Below, in pieces: positions 1 through 9,879 of a DNA stretch of 64,000 nt. The notes beneath the pieces are model-generated. The model saw only the letters and a list, made by a program, of their open reading frames with translations. It was not told the DNA's origin and did not search any database. The number at the start of each line of letters is the position of its first letter. Within the stretch, counting starts at the first letter, position 1. The position numbers and the translations under genes were made by a program. The DNA comes from Burkholderiales bacterium (GTDB lineage: Bacteria > Pseudomonadota > Gammaproteobacteria > Burkholderiales > Burkholderiaceae_E), in assembly GCA_029977705.1 (NCBI GenBank), contig JAPOKJ010000002.1, positions 124,001-188,000 on the forward strand. The letters run 5' to 3'.

Positions 1-2319
1 GATCGAGTCCATGCCGCGGCGCATCTCCTCGAAGACCTCGCCCGGATCCTCGTAGTGCCAGTCCAGGCCCATCTGCCTTGCCATCTGGTTGATGATCCAC
101 AAGTCTTGGCGGGCCTCACCCGGCGGCGCTACGGCCTGCCGCGCCAGCTGGACCATGCGGTCGGTGTTCGTGAAGCTGCCGCTCTTTTCAGGAAAGGCAC
201 TGGCCGGCAGGATGATGTCGGCCAGGTAGGCGGTCTCGGTCGGGAAGATGTCCTGAACCACCAGGCAGTCGAGGCTGGCCAGCGCACGGCGGGCATGGTG
301 CAGGTCGGGATCGGACATCGCCGGGTTCTCGCCCATGATGTACATGCCGCGGATGTCGCCGCGATCGATGGCATCGAGAATCTCGACCACGGTCAGGCCC
401 GGCTGGTTCGACAGGCCGCCCTCGGGCAGGTCCCAGAGCTTCTCGAAGCGCAGGGTTGCGGGGGTCTGCGCGACACGCTGATAATCGGGCAGGAACATCG
501 GAATCAGGCCGGCATCCGAGGCCCCCTGCACATTGTTCTGGCCACGCAGCGGATGCAGGCCGGTGCCGGGACGCCCGATCTGGCCGGTGATCATTGCCAA
601 TGCGATCAGGCAGCGCGCGTTGTCGGTGCCATGCACATGCTGCGACACCCCCATGCCCCACAGGATCATCGAGGCCCGGCTGGTGGCATACAGCCGCGCG
701 GCCTGGCGGATGGTGGCGGCATCGATACCGCACACCGGCGCCATCGCCTCCGGGCTGAAAGACCGCACCTGGGATTCGAGGGCGGCAAAGTCGCTCACCC
801 TTGCCGCGATGAAGGCCTTGTCGGTCAGCCCTTCCTCAATGATGGTGTACAGCATCGCATTGAGCAGGGCCACATCGGTATCAGGCTTGAACTGCAGCAT
901 CAGCTCGGCATGGCGCGCCAGTTCCGTGCGGCGCGGATCAGCCAGGATCAGGCGGGTGCCGCGCCTGATCGCGTTCTTGATCCAGGTGGCAGCCACCGGA
1001 TGATTCACGGTGGGATTGGCGCCGATCACGATCACCACCTCGGCCAGGGCCACGTCGGACACCTGGTTCGACACGGCCGCCGAGCCTACCCCCTCGAGCA
1101 GGGCCGCCACCGAGGAGGCATGGCACAGCCGCGTGCAGTGATCGACATTGTTGCTGCCAAAGCCGACCCGAACCAGCTTCTGGAACAGGTAGGCCTCCTC
1201 GTTGCTGCCCTTGGCTGAGCCGAAGCCGGCCAGCGCCGTCTTGCCCTGGCCGTCGCGGATCGCGCGCAGACGCTGACCGGCCAGCGCCAAGGCCTCCTCC
1301 CAGCTGGCTTCCCGGAACTGCTCGCGCCAGTCTGCGGGGACCTTGCCGAAGTCGGGATGCTTGGCCATGCCCGGCTTGCGGATCAGTGGCCGGGTCAGGC
1401 GCTGCGGGCTCATCGCGTAGTCGAAACCAAAACGGCCCTTGACGCAGAGCCGGCCGTGATTGGCCGGACCATCGCGTCCCTCGACAAAGGCAATGCGCTC
1501 GCCCTGAACCTGGTAGGTCAGCTGACAGCCGACCCCGCAGAACGGGCACAGCGAGTCGACCGCACGCAGCGCGGGTGCCGCGATGGCGCCGGCTGCAACG
1601 GCGCCGGCACCAGCTGCCACAGCGCCTGCGGCGGCCACCGACGCGCCGGCCTGCGCTGCCGCCGGCTGCGCGCGCGCGGTCATCTTGGGCATCAGGGCGC
1701 CGGTCGGGCAGGCCTGCACACACTCACCGCAGGCCACACAGGAGGACGCGCCCATCGCATCGCCCTGGTCGAACACGATCGCCGCATGCTCGCCACGCCA
1801 GGCCAGGCCGATGACATCGTTGACCTGCTCTTCGCGGCAGGCCCGCACACAGCGCGTGCACTGGATGCAGGCCTCCAGGTTGACCGCCATGGCCGGGTGG
1901 CTCAGGTCGGGCGCCGGTTGCGATCGGGCCGGAAAACGCGACTGCGTCAGCCCCAGGTGGCGCGCCCAGTGCAGCAACTCGGAATCACCCATACCGGTGC
2001 CTTCGCGATGCTGGTTGGCGCCGGCCGCAGGCGCATCGGCCAGCAGCAATTCGATCACGCCCTGCTGGGCCTTGCGCGCCCGCGGGGAGGCCGCCTTGAC
2101 CTGCTGGCCCGGCGCCGGCGCGCGACAGCACGAGGGTGCCAGGACGCGCTCGCCATCGATCTCGACCATGCAGGCCCGGCAATTGCCCTCTGCCCGCAAG
2201 CCTTCCTTGAAACACAGGTGCGGGATCTGAACACCGTGACGAAGGGCGGCCTGCAGGATGCTCTCGCCGTCACGGGCCTCAAGCCGCTGGCCATCCAGGA
2301 TGAATTCAAGCGCGGACAT
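1..2319 (-). CDS. fdsA: NAD-dependent formate dehydrogenase, alpha (catalytic) subunit, 3' end outside window
   Basis: Molybdopterin-dependent subunit that oxidises formate to CO2 in a soluble NAD-linked complex. The frame is open from ATG at 2319 to the left edge, giving the first 773 residues; family members are about 950. In order: a ferredoxin-like [2Fe-2S] domain (C36, C47, C50, C64), two 4Fe-4S cysteine clusters (IQCTRCVRAC and CVACGECVQACP), an unusual Ala/Gly-rich linker at about residues 217-253, a further CPFCGVGC cluster, then the catalytic domain. HCTRLCHASSVAAL contains C399, which by family comparison is the Mo ligand, followed by the conserved His. The start shares one base with the fdsB stop (TGATG), so the two are translationally coupled. 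Function is clear; the C terminus is simply not in view. Confidence 0.93.
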   Translation of the reverse strand, partial: MSALEFILDGQRLEARDGESILQAALRHGVQIPHLCFKEGLRAEGNCRACMVEIDGERVLAPSCCRAPAPGQQVKAASPRARKAQQGVIELLLADAPAAGANQHREGTGMGDSELLHWARHLGLTQSRFPARSQPAPDLSHPAMAVNLEACIQCTRCVRACREEQVNDVIGLAWRGEHAAIVFDQGDAMGASSCVACGECVQACPTGALMPKMTARAQPAAAQAGASVAAAGAVAAGAGAVAAGAIAAPALRAVDSLCPFCGVGCQLTYQVQGERIAFVEGRDGPANHGRLCVKGRFGFDYAMSPQRLTRPLIRKPGMAKHPDFGKVPADWREQFREASWEEALALAGQRLRAIRDGQGKTALAGFGSAKGSNEEAYLFQKLVRVGFGSNNVDHCTRLCHASSVAALLEGVGSAAVSNQVSDVALAEVVIVIGANPTVNHPVAATWIKNAIRRGTRLILADPRRTELARHAELMLQFKPDTDVALLNAMLYTIIEEGLTDKAFIAARVSDFAALESQVRSFSPEAMAPVCGIDAATIRQAARLYATSRASMILWGMGVSQHVHGTDNARCLIALAMITGQIGRPGTGLHPLRGQNNVQGASDAGLIPMFLPDYQRVAQTPATLRFEKLWDLPEGGLSNQPGLTVVEILDAIDRGDIRGMYIMGENPAMSDPDLHHARRALASLDCLVVQDIFPTETAYLADIILPASAFPEKSGSFTNTDRMVQLARQAVAPPGEARQDLWIINQMARQMGLDWHYEDPGEVFEEMRRGMDSI

Positions 2320-4091
2320 CAGGCCAGTTCCTCGGGAAAGTAACGCATCACCGACAACAGCGGGTTCGGCGCTGCCTGGCCCAGGCCGCAGATCGAGGCA
2401 TCCATCATCACCTGCGACAGGTCCTGCAATAGGGGCTGGTCCCAGCGCGGGGCTGCCATCAGGGTGGCGGCCTTGGCGGTACCGGCACGACAAGGGGTGC
2501 ACTGGCCACAGGACTCGTCCCGGAAAAACCCCATCAGGTTGAGCGCGGCATCGCGGGCCTTGTCTGCCTGCGACAGCACCACGATCGCGGCCGAGCCGAT
2601 GAAGGCGCCGTGGGCTTGCAGGGTATCGAAGTCGAGCGGCTCATCGGCCAGCGAGGCGGGCAAGATGCCGCCCGAGGCCCCGCCGGGCAGGTAGGCATAC
2701 AACTCGTGGCCCGGCTGCATGCCGCCGCAGTACTCGTCCACCAGTTCGCGCAGGCTGATGCCAGCCGGTGCCAGCTTCACGCCGGGCTCGCGCACACGGC
2801 CCGACACCGAGAAGCTGCGCAGGCCCTGGCGGCCACGACGGCCGTGGCTGGCGAACCAGGACGCCCCCCGGGCAAAGATCTCGGGCAGCCAGTACAAGGT
2901 CTCGACGTTGTGGGCCAGCGTCGGCCGCCCGAACAGGCCGCGCTCGGCAATATAGGGGGGGCGCAGGCGCGGCATGCCGCGCTTGCCCTCGAGGGATTCG
3001 ATCAGGGCGCTTTCCTCGCCGCAGATGTAGGCCCCGGCACCACGACGCAGTACCAGGGTCGGCAAGGGCCCGAGTCGGGCCTGATGGCGGGCCTGCCACC
3101 AGGCCTGCAGCGCCGCCATCTCGCGCGTCAGCAGGTGGCGGATGCCGGCGTATTCGTCACGCAGGTAGAAGTAGCAGGCATCGACCTGGACCGCCCAGGC
3201 AGCCATCAGCAGGCCCTCGAGCACGCGATGCGGTTCACGCTCGAGGTAGTGGCGGTCCTTGAAGGTGCCCACTTCGCCCTCATCGCCATTGATGACCATC
3301 AGGCGCGGGCCTGCCTGTGCGGCAACGATGCGCCATTTGCGGCCGGCCGGAAAGCCCGCTCCCCCGAGGCCGCGCAGGCCCGAGGCCTCGAGCGCGCGGA
3401 ACAGGGGTTCGCGGTCACGCGCCAGCCCGGGGTCCTGCATCCAGGCCAGCAACTGGCCATAGGCGCCCGCGGCAAGCGCTTCATCGAGCGACCGGCCCGC
3501 CGGCATCGCGGCCAGCGCCAGCCCCGGCTGCGACAAGGCTTGCCGGGCCAGCGCGAGCACTGCAGCGGGCTGCGCCTGCACCACCGGGTTCTGGCCCACC
3601 ACCGCCACCGGCGCCTGGTCACAGCGGCCAACGCAGGGAACCGCCTGCACACGGATCTGCGCTCCGGCCTCGCGGGAAAGGGTCTCGAGCAAGGCCCTGG
3701 CGCCGTTCATGTGGCAGGACTGGGACTCGCAGACCCGGACCGTCAGGGCCGGCGGTGGCTCGGCCCCCTCGGGCAGCGGGTCGAAATGATGATAGAAGCT
3801 GGCCACCTCGAAGACTTCCGCCTGCGACAGGCGCATCAGGTCGGCCAGGGCCGCCAGCCAGGCAGCCGGCAGATGGCCCTTCTCATCCTGGACCAGATGC
3901 AGGTACTCGATCAGGGCATCGCGCGGGTAAGGCGGGTGATGGCCGGCACGACCGAGCAACAGGCCTAGCTCGTCCCTGACACTGGCATCGACCGGCCGTC
4001 CCTTGCCATGCGCGCGCCGCTGCCAGTGAATCGGCTGCGCAGCAGGCGAGGCGATATCGGCGCGGGTGTCGGGACTTTCGGGCAATGGCAT
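2319..4091 (-). CDS. fdsB: NAD-dependent formate dehydrogenase, fused NuoE-NuoF-type beta/gamma subunit
   Basis: Diaphorase subunit passing electrons from FdsA to NAD+. At 590 residues it joins two proteins that are separate in many formate dehydrogenases: a NuoE-like part (about 40-185) with [2Fe-2S] ligands C121, C126, C153, C157, and a NuoF-like part with the FMN/NADH loop GLRGLGGAGFPAG (238-250), the acidic loop GDEGEVGTFKD, the GAYICGEE motif and a C-terminal 4Fe-4S set C528, C531, C534, C568. No separate fdsG lies upstream; the next gene is the divergent M16 peptidase 80 bp away, so the promoter lies between 4092 and 4171. The fdsA start overlaps this stop by one base. All cofactor residues look intact. 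Confidence 0.92.
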   Translation of the reverse strand: MPLPESPDTRADIASPAAQPIHWQRRAHGKGRPVDASVRDELGLLLGRAGHHPPYPRDALIEYLHLVQDEKGHLPAAWLAALADLMRLSQAEVFEVASFYHHFDPLPEGAEPPPALTVRVCESQSCHMNGARALLETLSREAGAQIRVQAVPCVGRCDQAPVAVVGQNPVVQAQPAAVLALARQALSQPGLALAAMPAGRSLDEALAAGAYGQLLAWMQDPGLARDREPLFRALEASGLRGLGGAGFPAGRKWRIVAAQAGPRLMVINGDEGEVGTFKDRHYLEREPHRVLEGLLMAAWAVQVDACYFYLRDEYAGIRHLLTREMAALQAWWQARHQARLGPLPTLVLRRGAGAYICGEESALIESLEGKRGMPRLRPPYIAERGLFGRPTLAHNVETLYWLPEIFARGASWFASHGRRGRQGLRSFSVSGRVREPGVKLAPAGISLRELVDEYCGGMQPGHELYAYLPGGASGGILPASLADEPLDFDTLQAHGAFIGSAAIVVLSQADKARDAALNLMGFFRDESCGQCTPCRAGTAKAATLMAAPRWDQPLLQDLSQVMMDASICGLGQAAPNPLLSVMRYFPEELA

Positions 4092-4171
4092 TCGGTTAAT
4101 TTACAGTACGGGTCTCGCAGTTTAATGCCGGCGCCAAGACCGACTGCCCTCACCCTTTCCGGATTGATCCC

Positions 4172-7042
4172 ATGACGCACCGACCTGAACCGCTCCGCAC
4201 CGCTGCCATGCCGTCTCTCGCCGGCCGCGCCCGCCGGGCCTGCGCGGTCGCGATGCTCGGCCTGTGCGCCGGGCTGGCAGCGCCGCTGGCACTGGCGATG
4301 GGCCCGGCGGCAGTGCCGGCCGGCGTCACGCCGGCAACGACTCCAGCGGCAACTGCCGTGGCGTCCGCTCCCGCCGCCCTGCCCGCAGGCATGAGCCTGG
4401 TAACGCGCACCGAGGGCATCACCGAGTATCGCCTGGCCAACGGGCTGCAATTGCTGGTCTTTCCCGAGACCTCCAAGGCCGTCACCATCGTCAACATGAC
4501 AGTGCGGGTCGGCTCGCGCCACGAAACCACCGGCCAGACCGGCGTGGCCCACCTGCTCGAGCACCTGCTGTTCAAGGGCACGGCCCGCAATCCGGCGCCC
4601 TGGGCCGAGTTCACGCGTCGCGGCCTGCGCGCCAATGGCACCACCAATGTCGACCGCACCAATTACTACGCCTCGTTCACGCCCAACGACGAGAACATGG
4701 ACTGGTATGTCGACTGGCTGGCCGATGCGCTGATGTCCTCGAAGATCGCCAAGTCCGATCTGGATTCCGAGATGACGGTGGTGCGCAACGAGATGGAGCG
4801 CGGGGAGAACGATCCAGGCCGGGTGCTCAGCCAGCGCATGCGCGCCGCCGCCTTCGGCTTTCATGCCTATGGCCGCCCGACCATCGGCGCCCGCTCCGAT
4901 GTCGAATCGGTGCCGATCGAAGCCATCCAGCAGTTCTATCGCCAGTACTATCGGCCCGACAACACCACCCTGATCATTTCCGGCCAGTTCGACCTGGCGC
5001 GCACGCTGCAGCTGGTGGCCCGCCCCTTTGGCCCGCTCAAGGCGCCCGCCAGTGCCATCCCGCAGCCCTGGACCACCGAGCCGCTGCAGGACGGCGAACG
5101 CGAGGTCACCTTGCGGCGGGCCACCGGTACCCCCTCCACCACCGTCATGTATCGCGTGCCGCGGGCGGCCCATCCCGACTCGGTGGCCCTGAGCCTCGCC
5201 GAATCGGCGCTGTCCGACGGCCCCAGTTCGCGCCTTTACAAGCGACTGGTGGAAACCAATCTGGCCACCGAGGTCGGTGGCTGGAACGGCTGGTACTTCG
5301 ATCCAGGCACCGCCAGCTTTGCGGCTGACGGGCTCAAGAATGAAGACCTCCCCAAACTGCGCGACACCCTGATCAAGACCGTCGAGGGCGTCGACCAGGA
5401 GCCGATCACCCAGGCCGAATTCGATCGCGCCAAGTCCACCTACCTGCAGGCCTGGAAGCAGGGCTTCGACAATCCCGACACCATCGGCCTGCAACTGACC
5501 GAGTTCGTGGCCATGGGTGACTGGCGCCTGATGTTCATCCAGCGCGACCGTGCCGAGCGCATGACACTGGCCGATGTCAATCGGGCCGCCAAGGCCTACT
5601 TCGTGCGCGACAACCGTACCGTCGGCATGTACTACCCGGCCGAGCCGACGCGGCGTGCCGTCGATACCGGCCAGTTCGACATCGCCCGGGCAGTGGCCGA
5701 ATTCAAGCCACGCGACAGCGCCCAGGCTGCCGAGCAATTCCGCTACACCCTGGCCAACATCGAGGCCCGCACCCTGCGCGGCCAGCTCGCCAACGGCTTA
5801 CGCTACGCGCTGGTGCCCAAGGCCACGCGCGGCAATACGGTGACGTTGCTGGCCAACTTCCGCTTTGGCGATGCCGACAGCCTGCGCGGTCGCGCCATGG
5901 CGGCCAGTTTTGCCGGCGACCTGCTCGACGAGGGCACCACACGCACCAGCAAGGAAGAGCTGCGCGACCGCTTCCTGGCCCTCAAGTCGCAGGCCACCTT
6001 CGGTGGCAGTGCAATCGGTGCCAACTTTAGCCTCAAGAGCGAGAAGGACACCGTCTACGAGGCCCTGGCCCTGGCTGCCGAAGCCATGCGAAGCCCTGCC
6101 TTCGAGGCCAAGGAAATCGAGCGCCAGCGCGCGGCCCGACTGCAGCAACTGGCCTCGGACCGCAAGGACCCGGAGGACCAGCTGGCCAATGCGCTGGCCC
6201 GCAACGAGGGCCCGTATCCCGCCGATCATCCCTACTACACGCCCACCTTCGATGAAAGCGAACAACGGATCAAGGCCGTGACCCGCGAGCAGATCCAGGC
6301 CTTCCATCGCGACTTCTATGGCGCGAGCCATGCCGAGGTGGTGGTCGTCGGAGACTTCGATCCCAAGGCCATGGTGCAGGCCCTGGAGAAGCATTTCGGC
6401 GACTGGCGCTCGCCGCGCCCCTACCGGCGCGTCGCCACCATCGCCAAGCCCAACCAGCCCCGCCTGTTCCAGTTCGAGGGGCCCGATCAGGCCAATGCCA
6501 ACTTCAGCGCCAGCCTGACCATCCCTGTGACCGTGCGCGATCCCGACTATCCGGTGCTCACCGTGGCCAATGCGATGCTCGGCTCGGGCGGCAACTCGCG
6601 GCTGTGGCGCCGCATCCGCGAAAAGGATGGCCTGAGCTACTCGGTCGGGGCCTATGTCCGATGGGCCAACTTCGACCCCAATTCCACCTGGTCGACGGTT
6701 GCCAGCTTTGCGGCACCGGTGCGCGACAAGGTGGTGGCGGCCTGGCGCGAAGAGATGCGGCGGGCCCTGAAGGACGGCTTCACCGAGCAGGAGCTGGCCG
6801 ATGCGCGGCAAGCAGTGCTGCGCAGCCGGCTGGCCGCGCGCTCGCAGGACAGTGGCGTTGCCGGCCTGCTGGCAGCAATGCTGCAGATCGGGCTGACCGC
6901 CGACGAGATCGAACGCGTCGACCAGGCCATTGCCAACGTCACCCTCGAACAGGCCAACGCGGCCCTGCGCCGATACATCGACATCGACAAGGCGGTACTC
7001 GGCTTTTCCGGCAATTTTGGCGGCAAGACCCTGGCACCCTGA
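4172..7042 (+). CDS. M16 family zinc metallopeptidase (pitrilysin type, two-domain)
   Basis: Secreted or periplasmic peptidase of 956 residues. A basic N-terminal stretch followed by a hydrophobic run at about 22-42 ending in LALA suggests a signal peptide; the internal ATG at 4208 would also give a usable signal. The first M16 domain has the inverted zinc motif HLLEH (127-131), with E207 in VRNEMER exactly 76 residues after the last His, the spacing expected for HXXEH-X76-E. The second half (about 530-950) is a degenerate M16 domain without HXXEH, as usual for long family members. Substrate is unknown. The stop is 7 bp before the acyl-CoA dehydrogenase start, so the two are probably cotranscribed. 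Confidence 0.88.
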   Translation: MTHRPEPLRTAAMPSLAGRARRACAVAMLGLCAGLAAPLALAMGPAAVPAGVTPATTPAATAVASAPAALPAGMSLVTRTEGITEYRLANGLQLLVFPETSKAVTIVNMTVRVGSRHETTGQTGVAHLLEHLLFKGTARNPAPWAEFTRRGLRANGTTNVDRTNYYASFTPNDENMDWYVDWLADALMSSKIAKSDLDSEMTVVRNEMERGENDPGRVLSQRMRAAAFGFHAYGRPTIGARSDVESVPIEAIQQFYRQYYRPDNTTLIISGQFDLARTLQLVARPFGPLKAPASAIPQPWTTEPLQDGEREVTLRRATGTPSTTVMYRVPRAAHPDSVALSLAESALSDGPSSRLYKRLVETNLATEVGGWNGWYFDPGTASFAADGLKNEDLPKLRDTLIKTVEGVDQEPITQAEFDRAKSTYLQAWKQGFDNPDTIGLQLTEFVAMGDWRLMFIQRDRAERMTLADVNRAAKAYFVRDNRTVGMYYPAEPTRRAVDTGQFDIARAVAEFKPRDSAQAAEQFRYTLANIEARTLRGQLANGLRYALVPKATRGNTVTLLANFRFGDADSLRGRAMAASFAGDLLDEGTTRTSKEELRDRFLALKSQATFGGSAIGANFSLKSEKDTVYEALALAAEAMRSPAFEAKEIERQRAARLQQLASDRKDPEDQLANALARNEGPYPADHPYYTPTFDESEQRIKAVTREQIQAFHRDFYGASHAEVVVVGDFDPKAMVQALEKHFGDWRSPRPYRRVATIAKPNQPRLFQFEGPDQANANFSASLTIPVTVRDPDYPVLTVANAMLGSGGNSRLWRRIREKDGLSYSVGAYVRWANFDPNSTWSTVASFAAPVRDKVVAAWREEMRRALKDGFTEQELADARQAVLRSRLAARSQDSGVAGLLAAMLQIGLTADEIERVDQAIANVTLEQANAALRRYIDIDKAVLGFSGNFGGKTLAP

Positions 7043-7049
7043 GTCCCCC

Positions 7050-8192
7050 ATGAGCACCTCCCCTTATTTTTCCGGCGAACACGAACAAATCCGCGACAGC
7101 CTGCGCCGCTTCATCGATGAGCAGGTGCGGCCCCATGGCGATGCCTGGGAAACACAAGGCATGGTGCCGCGCGAGGTGCTGCGCCAGATGGGCAGCCTCG
7201 GTTTCCTTGGCATGGGCTATTCGCCCGAGTACGGCGGCTCGGGCCTGGATACCCTGGCCAATGTCGTGCTGGCCGAGGAACTGGGCCGCTCCACCTACGG
7301 CGGCTTCGAGGTCACGGTGCTGGTCCATACCGACATGGCCTCACCGCACCTGCATCATGCCGGCAATGCCGAACAGAAGGCGCGCTGGATGCCTGACATC
7401 ATCGCCGGGCGCCGTATCTGCGCGGTCGCGATGACCGAGGCCGATGCCGGGTCTGACCTCGCCTCGATGCGCACCACGGCCCGGCGCAGCGCCGGCGGCT
7501 GGGTGCTCAATGGCAGCAAGATGTTCATCACCAATGGCGTGCATGGCGACCTGTACTTCGTTGCCGCCAAGACCGGCGAGGCGGGCCGCAATCACCAGAT
7601 CTCGATGTTCGCGATCGAAAAAGGCGCGCCCGGCTTCAAGGTCGCGCGCCCGCTCCACAAGACCGGCTGGCTGAGCAGCGACACCGCCGAGTTGCACTTC
7701 GAGGACTGCTTCGTTCCCGAGGACCAGCTCATCGGCGAGTAGCACCGCGGCTTTTACGCCCTGGTCAAGAATTTGCAGAACGAGCGCCTGGTACTGGGCG
7801 CGATGATGGTGGGCGCCGCCAGCCAGGCCATCGCTCTAACGCTGGACTGGGTCAAGCAGCGCAAGGCCTTTGGCGCCACGCTCTGGGACAAGCAGGGCAT
7901 CCGGCAACGGCTGGCCATGCGGGTGGCCCAGGTCGAAGCGGCACGTGCGCTGATCTACCAGACCGCCTGGCGCGACAGCCGCGGCGAGACTGTGGTCAAG
8001 GAGGTATCGATGATCAAGGCCCTGTGCGGTGAACTGGTCAACGATGTCACCTATGACTGCGTGCAGTTTCACGGCGGCATGGGCTTCATCCGCGAGACCG
8101 CCGTCGAGCGCATGGCGCGTGACGCCCGCGTGCAGGCCATCGGCGGCGGTGCCACCGAGGTGATGCTCGAGGAAATCGCCAAGCGCCTGTAA
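7050..8192 (+). pseudogene. acyl-CoA dehydrogenase interrupted by a single in-frame TAG codon
   Basis: ATG at 7050 opens a frame that matches an acyl-CoA dehydrogenase along its whole length (381 codons with the stop; usual size about 380 aa) except for TAG at 7740-7742, codon 231. Before it lies the N-terminal and FAD-binding beta domain (AMTEADAGSDL, the GSKMFITNG region, LIGE); after it the frame resumes without shift as HRGFYALVKNLQNERL to the end. In relatives this site usually reads as Glu, so GAG to TAG is the simplest change. The helix with NERL (E245), which by comparison with the long-chain and isovaleryl enzymes would hold the catalytic base, lies after the stop; the C-terminal motif reads GGGATE rather than EGT. 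A terminated product would lack activity. A base-call error is possible. Confidence 0.85.
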
Positions 8193-8277
8193 AGGGGGCC
8201 CGTAAAAACGGCGCGCCGGTTTGCCGATTCCGGGACAGGCTCCTACCATGGCTGCAACGCTTCAAGGAGTCTGCGCC

Positions 8278-9864
8278 ATGACCGATCGCCGCCAGTTGAT
8301 GACCGCCTCCCTGGCCTGTGCCGCCGGCAGCCTGATGCCCGCGGGCATGTCTCATGCCCAGGAGCCGCCCATCGCCGAGACCACGGCAGGCAAGGTACGG
8401 GGCCAACGGGATCGCGACATCCGGATCTTCAAGGGCATCCCCTATGCACGCGCCGAACGTTTCCGGGCGCCGCAGCCGGCCAGCCCCTGGAGCGGCGTGC
8501 GCGACGCCCAGGCCTTCGGTCCGATGTCGCCGCAATCGCGGGGCGGCGTCGGTTCGCTGTTTGCCTCCTGGACCTTCGACAAGGACATGAGCGAAGACTG
8601 CCAGTTGCTCAACATCTGGACCCCGGGCCTGCGCGATGGCGTCAAGCGGCCGGTCATGGTCTGGCTGCATGGCGGCGATTTCAGTTCGCTGTCGGGCTCG
8701 CGCAATGTATTCGATGGCACGCGCCTGTGCCGCAAGGGCGATGTGGTGGTGGTCACGCTCAACCATCGCCTGAACCTGTTCGGCTACCTGCACCTGGCAG
8801 AGCTGGCGCCGGGTTTTCCGGATGCGGCCAATGCCGGCATGCTCGACATCATCGCGGCCCTGCAATGGGTCAAGGCCAACATCGCAGAATTTGGCGGCGA
8901 CGCCGGCAATGTCACGATCTTCGGCCAATCCGGCGGCGGGGCCAAGGTCACCACCCTGATGGCGATGCCGGCGGCCCAGGGGCTGTATCACAAGGCCATC
9001 GTGCAAAGCGGCTCGTACTACCTGCAGGCCATGGACGCCGCTGCGGGAACGCGCCAGACCCTGGCCCTGCTCGAGGCCCTCGACATGAAGGCGGGCGATG
9101 CCGCCACCCTGGCATCACTGCCGGTGGCGCGACTGGTCGAGGGCCTGGCCAAGGCCATGCGCGGCCCCGCCAAGGCCAACTATCGGCCCGTCGTCGAGGG
9201 TCGCCACCTGCCGGCTGGCCCCTGGTCACCGCAGGCCCCGACCTTGTCAGCTGGCATCCCTCTGATGGTCGGCACCACGGCCACCGAGATGACCCTGCTT
9301 ACTGGCAGTCGCGATGCCAGCGCCTTCACGCTCGATGACGCGGCCTTGCGCCAACGCATGGCGGCCTGGTTCCGCCCCGAGGACTTCGACAAGGTCATCG
9401 CCACCTTCCGGCAATCCCGCCCGAAGGCCACGCCTTCCGACCTGTTCTTCGCCATCGACACCGACAAGTTCACCCGCGAAGGTGCCTGGCAGCAGGCCGA
9501 GCGCAAATGGGCCCTGCAGGCGGCGCCCGCCTGGCTGTATGAACTGGACTGGGTGACGCCGGTCGATGGCGGCAAATGGGGCTCGCCCCATTCGCTGGAC
9601 CTGGCCATGGTCTTCGACAATGTGGCGCTATCGGCCTCGATGGTAGGCACGGGACCTGCGGCCCAGCGCGTAGCCGACCAGATGAGCGCCGCCTGGCTGG
9701 CCTTCGCGCGTACCGGGCGCCCCGACACCCCCCTGACACCGTCCTGGCCCGCCTACGACACGACGCGACGCGCCACCATGGTCTTTGACGAGCAGTCGCG
9801 CGTGATCGACGATTTCAGGGGCGAGGAACGCCTGCTGCTGGCGAGCCTGAGAGCGCCGGGCTGA
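8278..9864 (+). CDS. type B carboxylesterase, Tat-exported
   Basis: Alpha/beta-hydrolase of the carboxylesterase/PnbA family, 528 residues, hydrolysing carboxylic esters. ATG 8278 is preferred because AGGAG lies 8 bp upstream at 8265-8269. The N terminus MTDRRQLMTASLACAAG carries twin arginines before a hydrophobic stretch and a likely cleavage after SHA, so export by Tat is inferred. The nucleophile elbow is GQSGG with S218; the oxyanion HGGDF motif is at 131-135; TEMTLL and GSPHSLDLAMVF fit the acidic and histidine members of the triad. Substrate cannot be read from the sequence. It follows the broken dehydrogenase by about 85 bp on the same strand. Confidence 0.88.
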   Translation: MTDRRQLMTASLACAAGSLMPAGMSHAQEPPIAETTAGKVRGQRDRDIRIFKGIPYARAERFRAPQPASPWSGVRDAQAFGPMSPQSRGGVGSLFASWTFDKDMSEDCQLLNIWTPGLRDGVKRPVMVWLHGGDFSSLSGSRNVFDGTRLCRKGDVVVVTLNHRLNLFGYLHLAELAPGFPDAANAGMLDIIAALQWVKANIAEFGGDAGNVTIFGQSGGGAKVTTLMAMPAAQGLYHKAIVQSGSYYLQAMDAAAGTRQTLALLEALDMKAGDAATLASLPVARLVEGLAKAMRGPAKANYRPVVEGRHLPAGPWSPQAPTLSAGIPLMVGTTATEMTLLTGSRDASAFTLDDAALRQRMAAWFRPEDFDKVIATFRQSRPKATPSDLFFAIDTDKFTREGAWQQAERKWALQAAPAWLYELDWVTPVDGGKWGSPHSLDLAMVFDNVALSASMVGTGPAAQRVADQMSAAWLAFARTGRPDTPLTPSWPAYDTTRRATMVFDEQSRVIDDFRGEERLLLASLRAPG

Positions 9865-9879
9865 GCAACGCCGGGCTGA

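Noticed and set aside
3965-5737. A 590-codon open frame on the minus strand opposite the M16 peptidase
   Set aside because: The M16 frame carries exact zinc motifs; the antisense frame has none and runs into fdsB.
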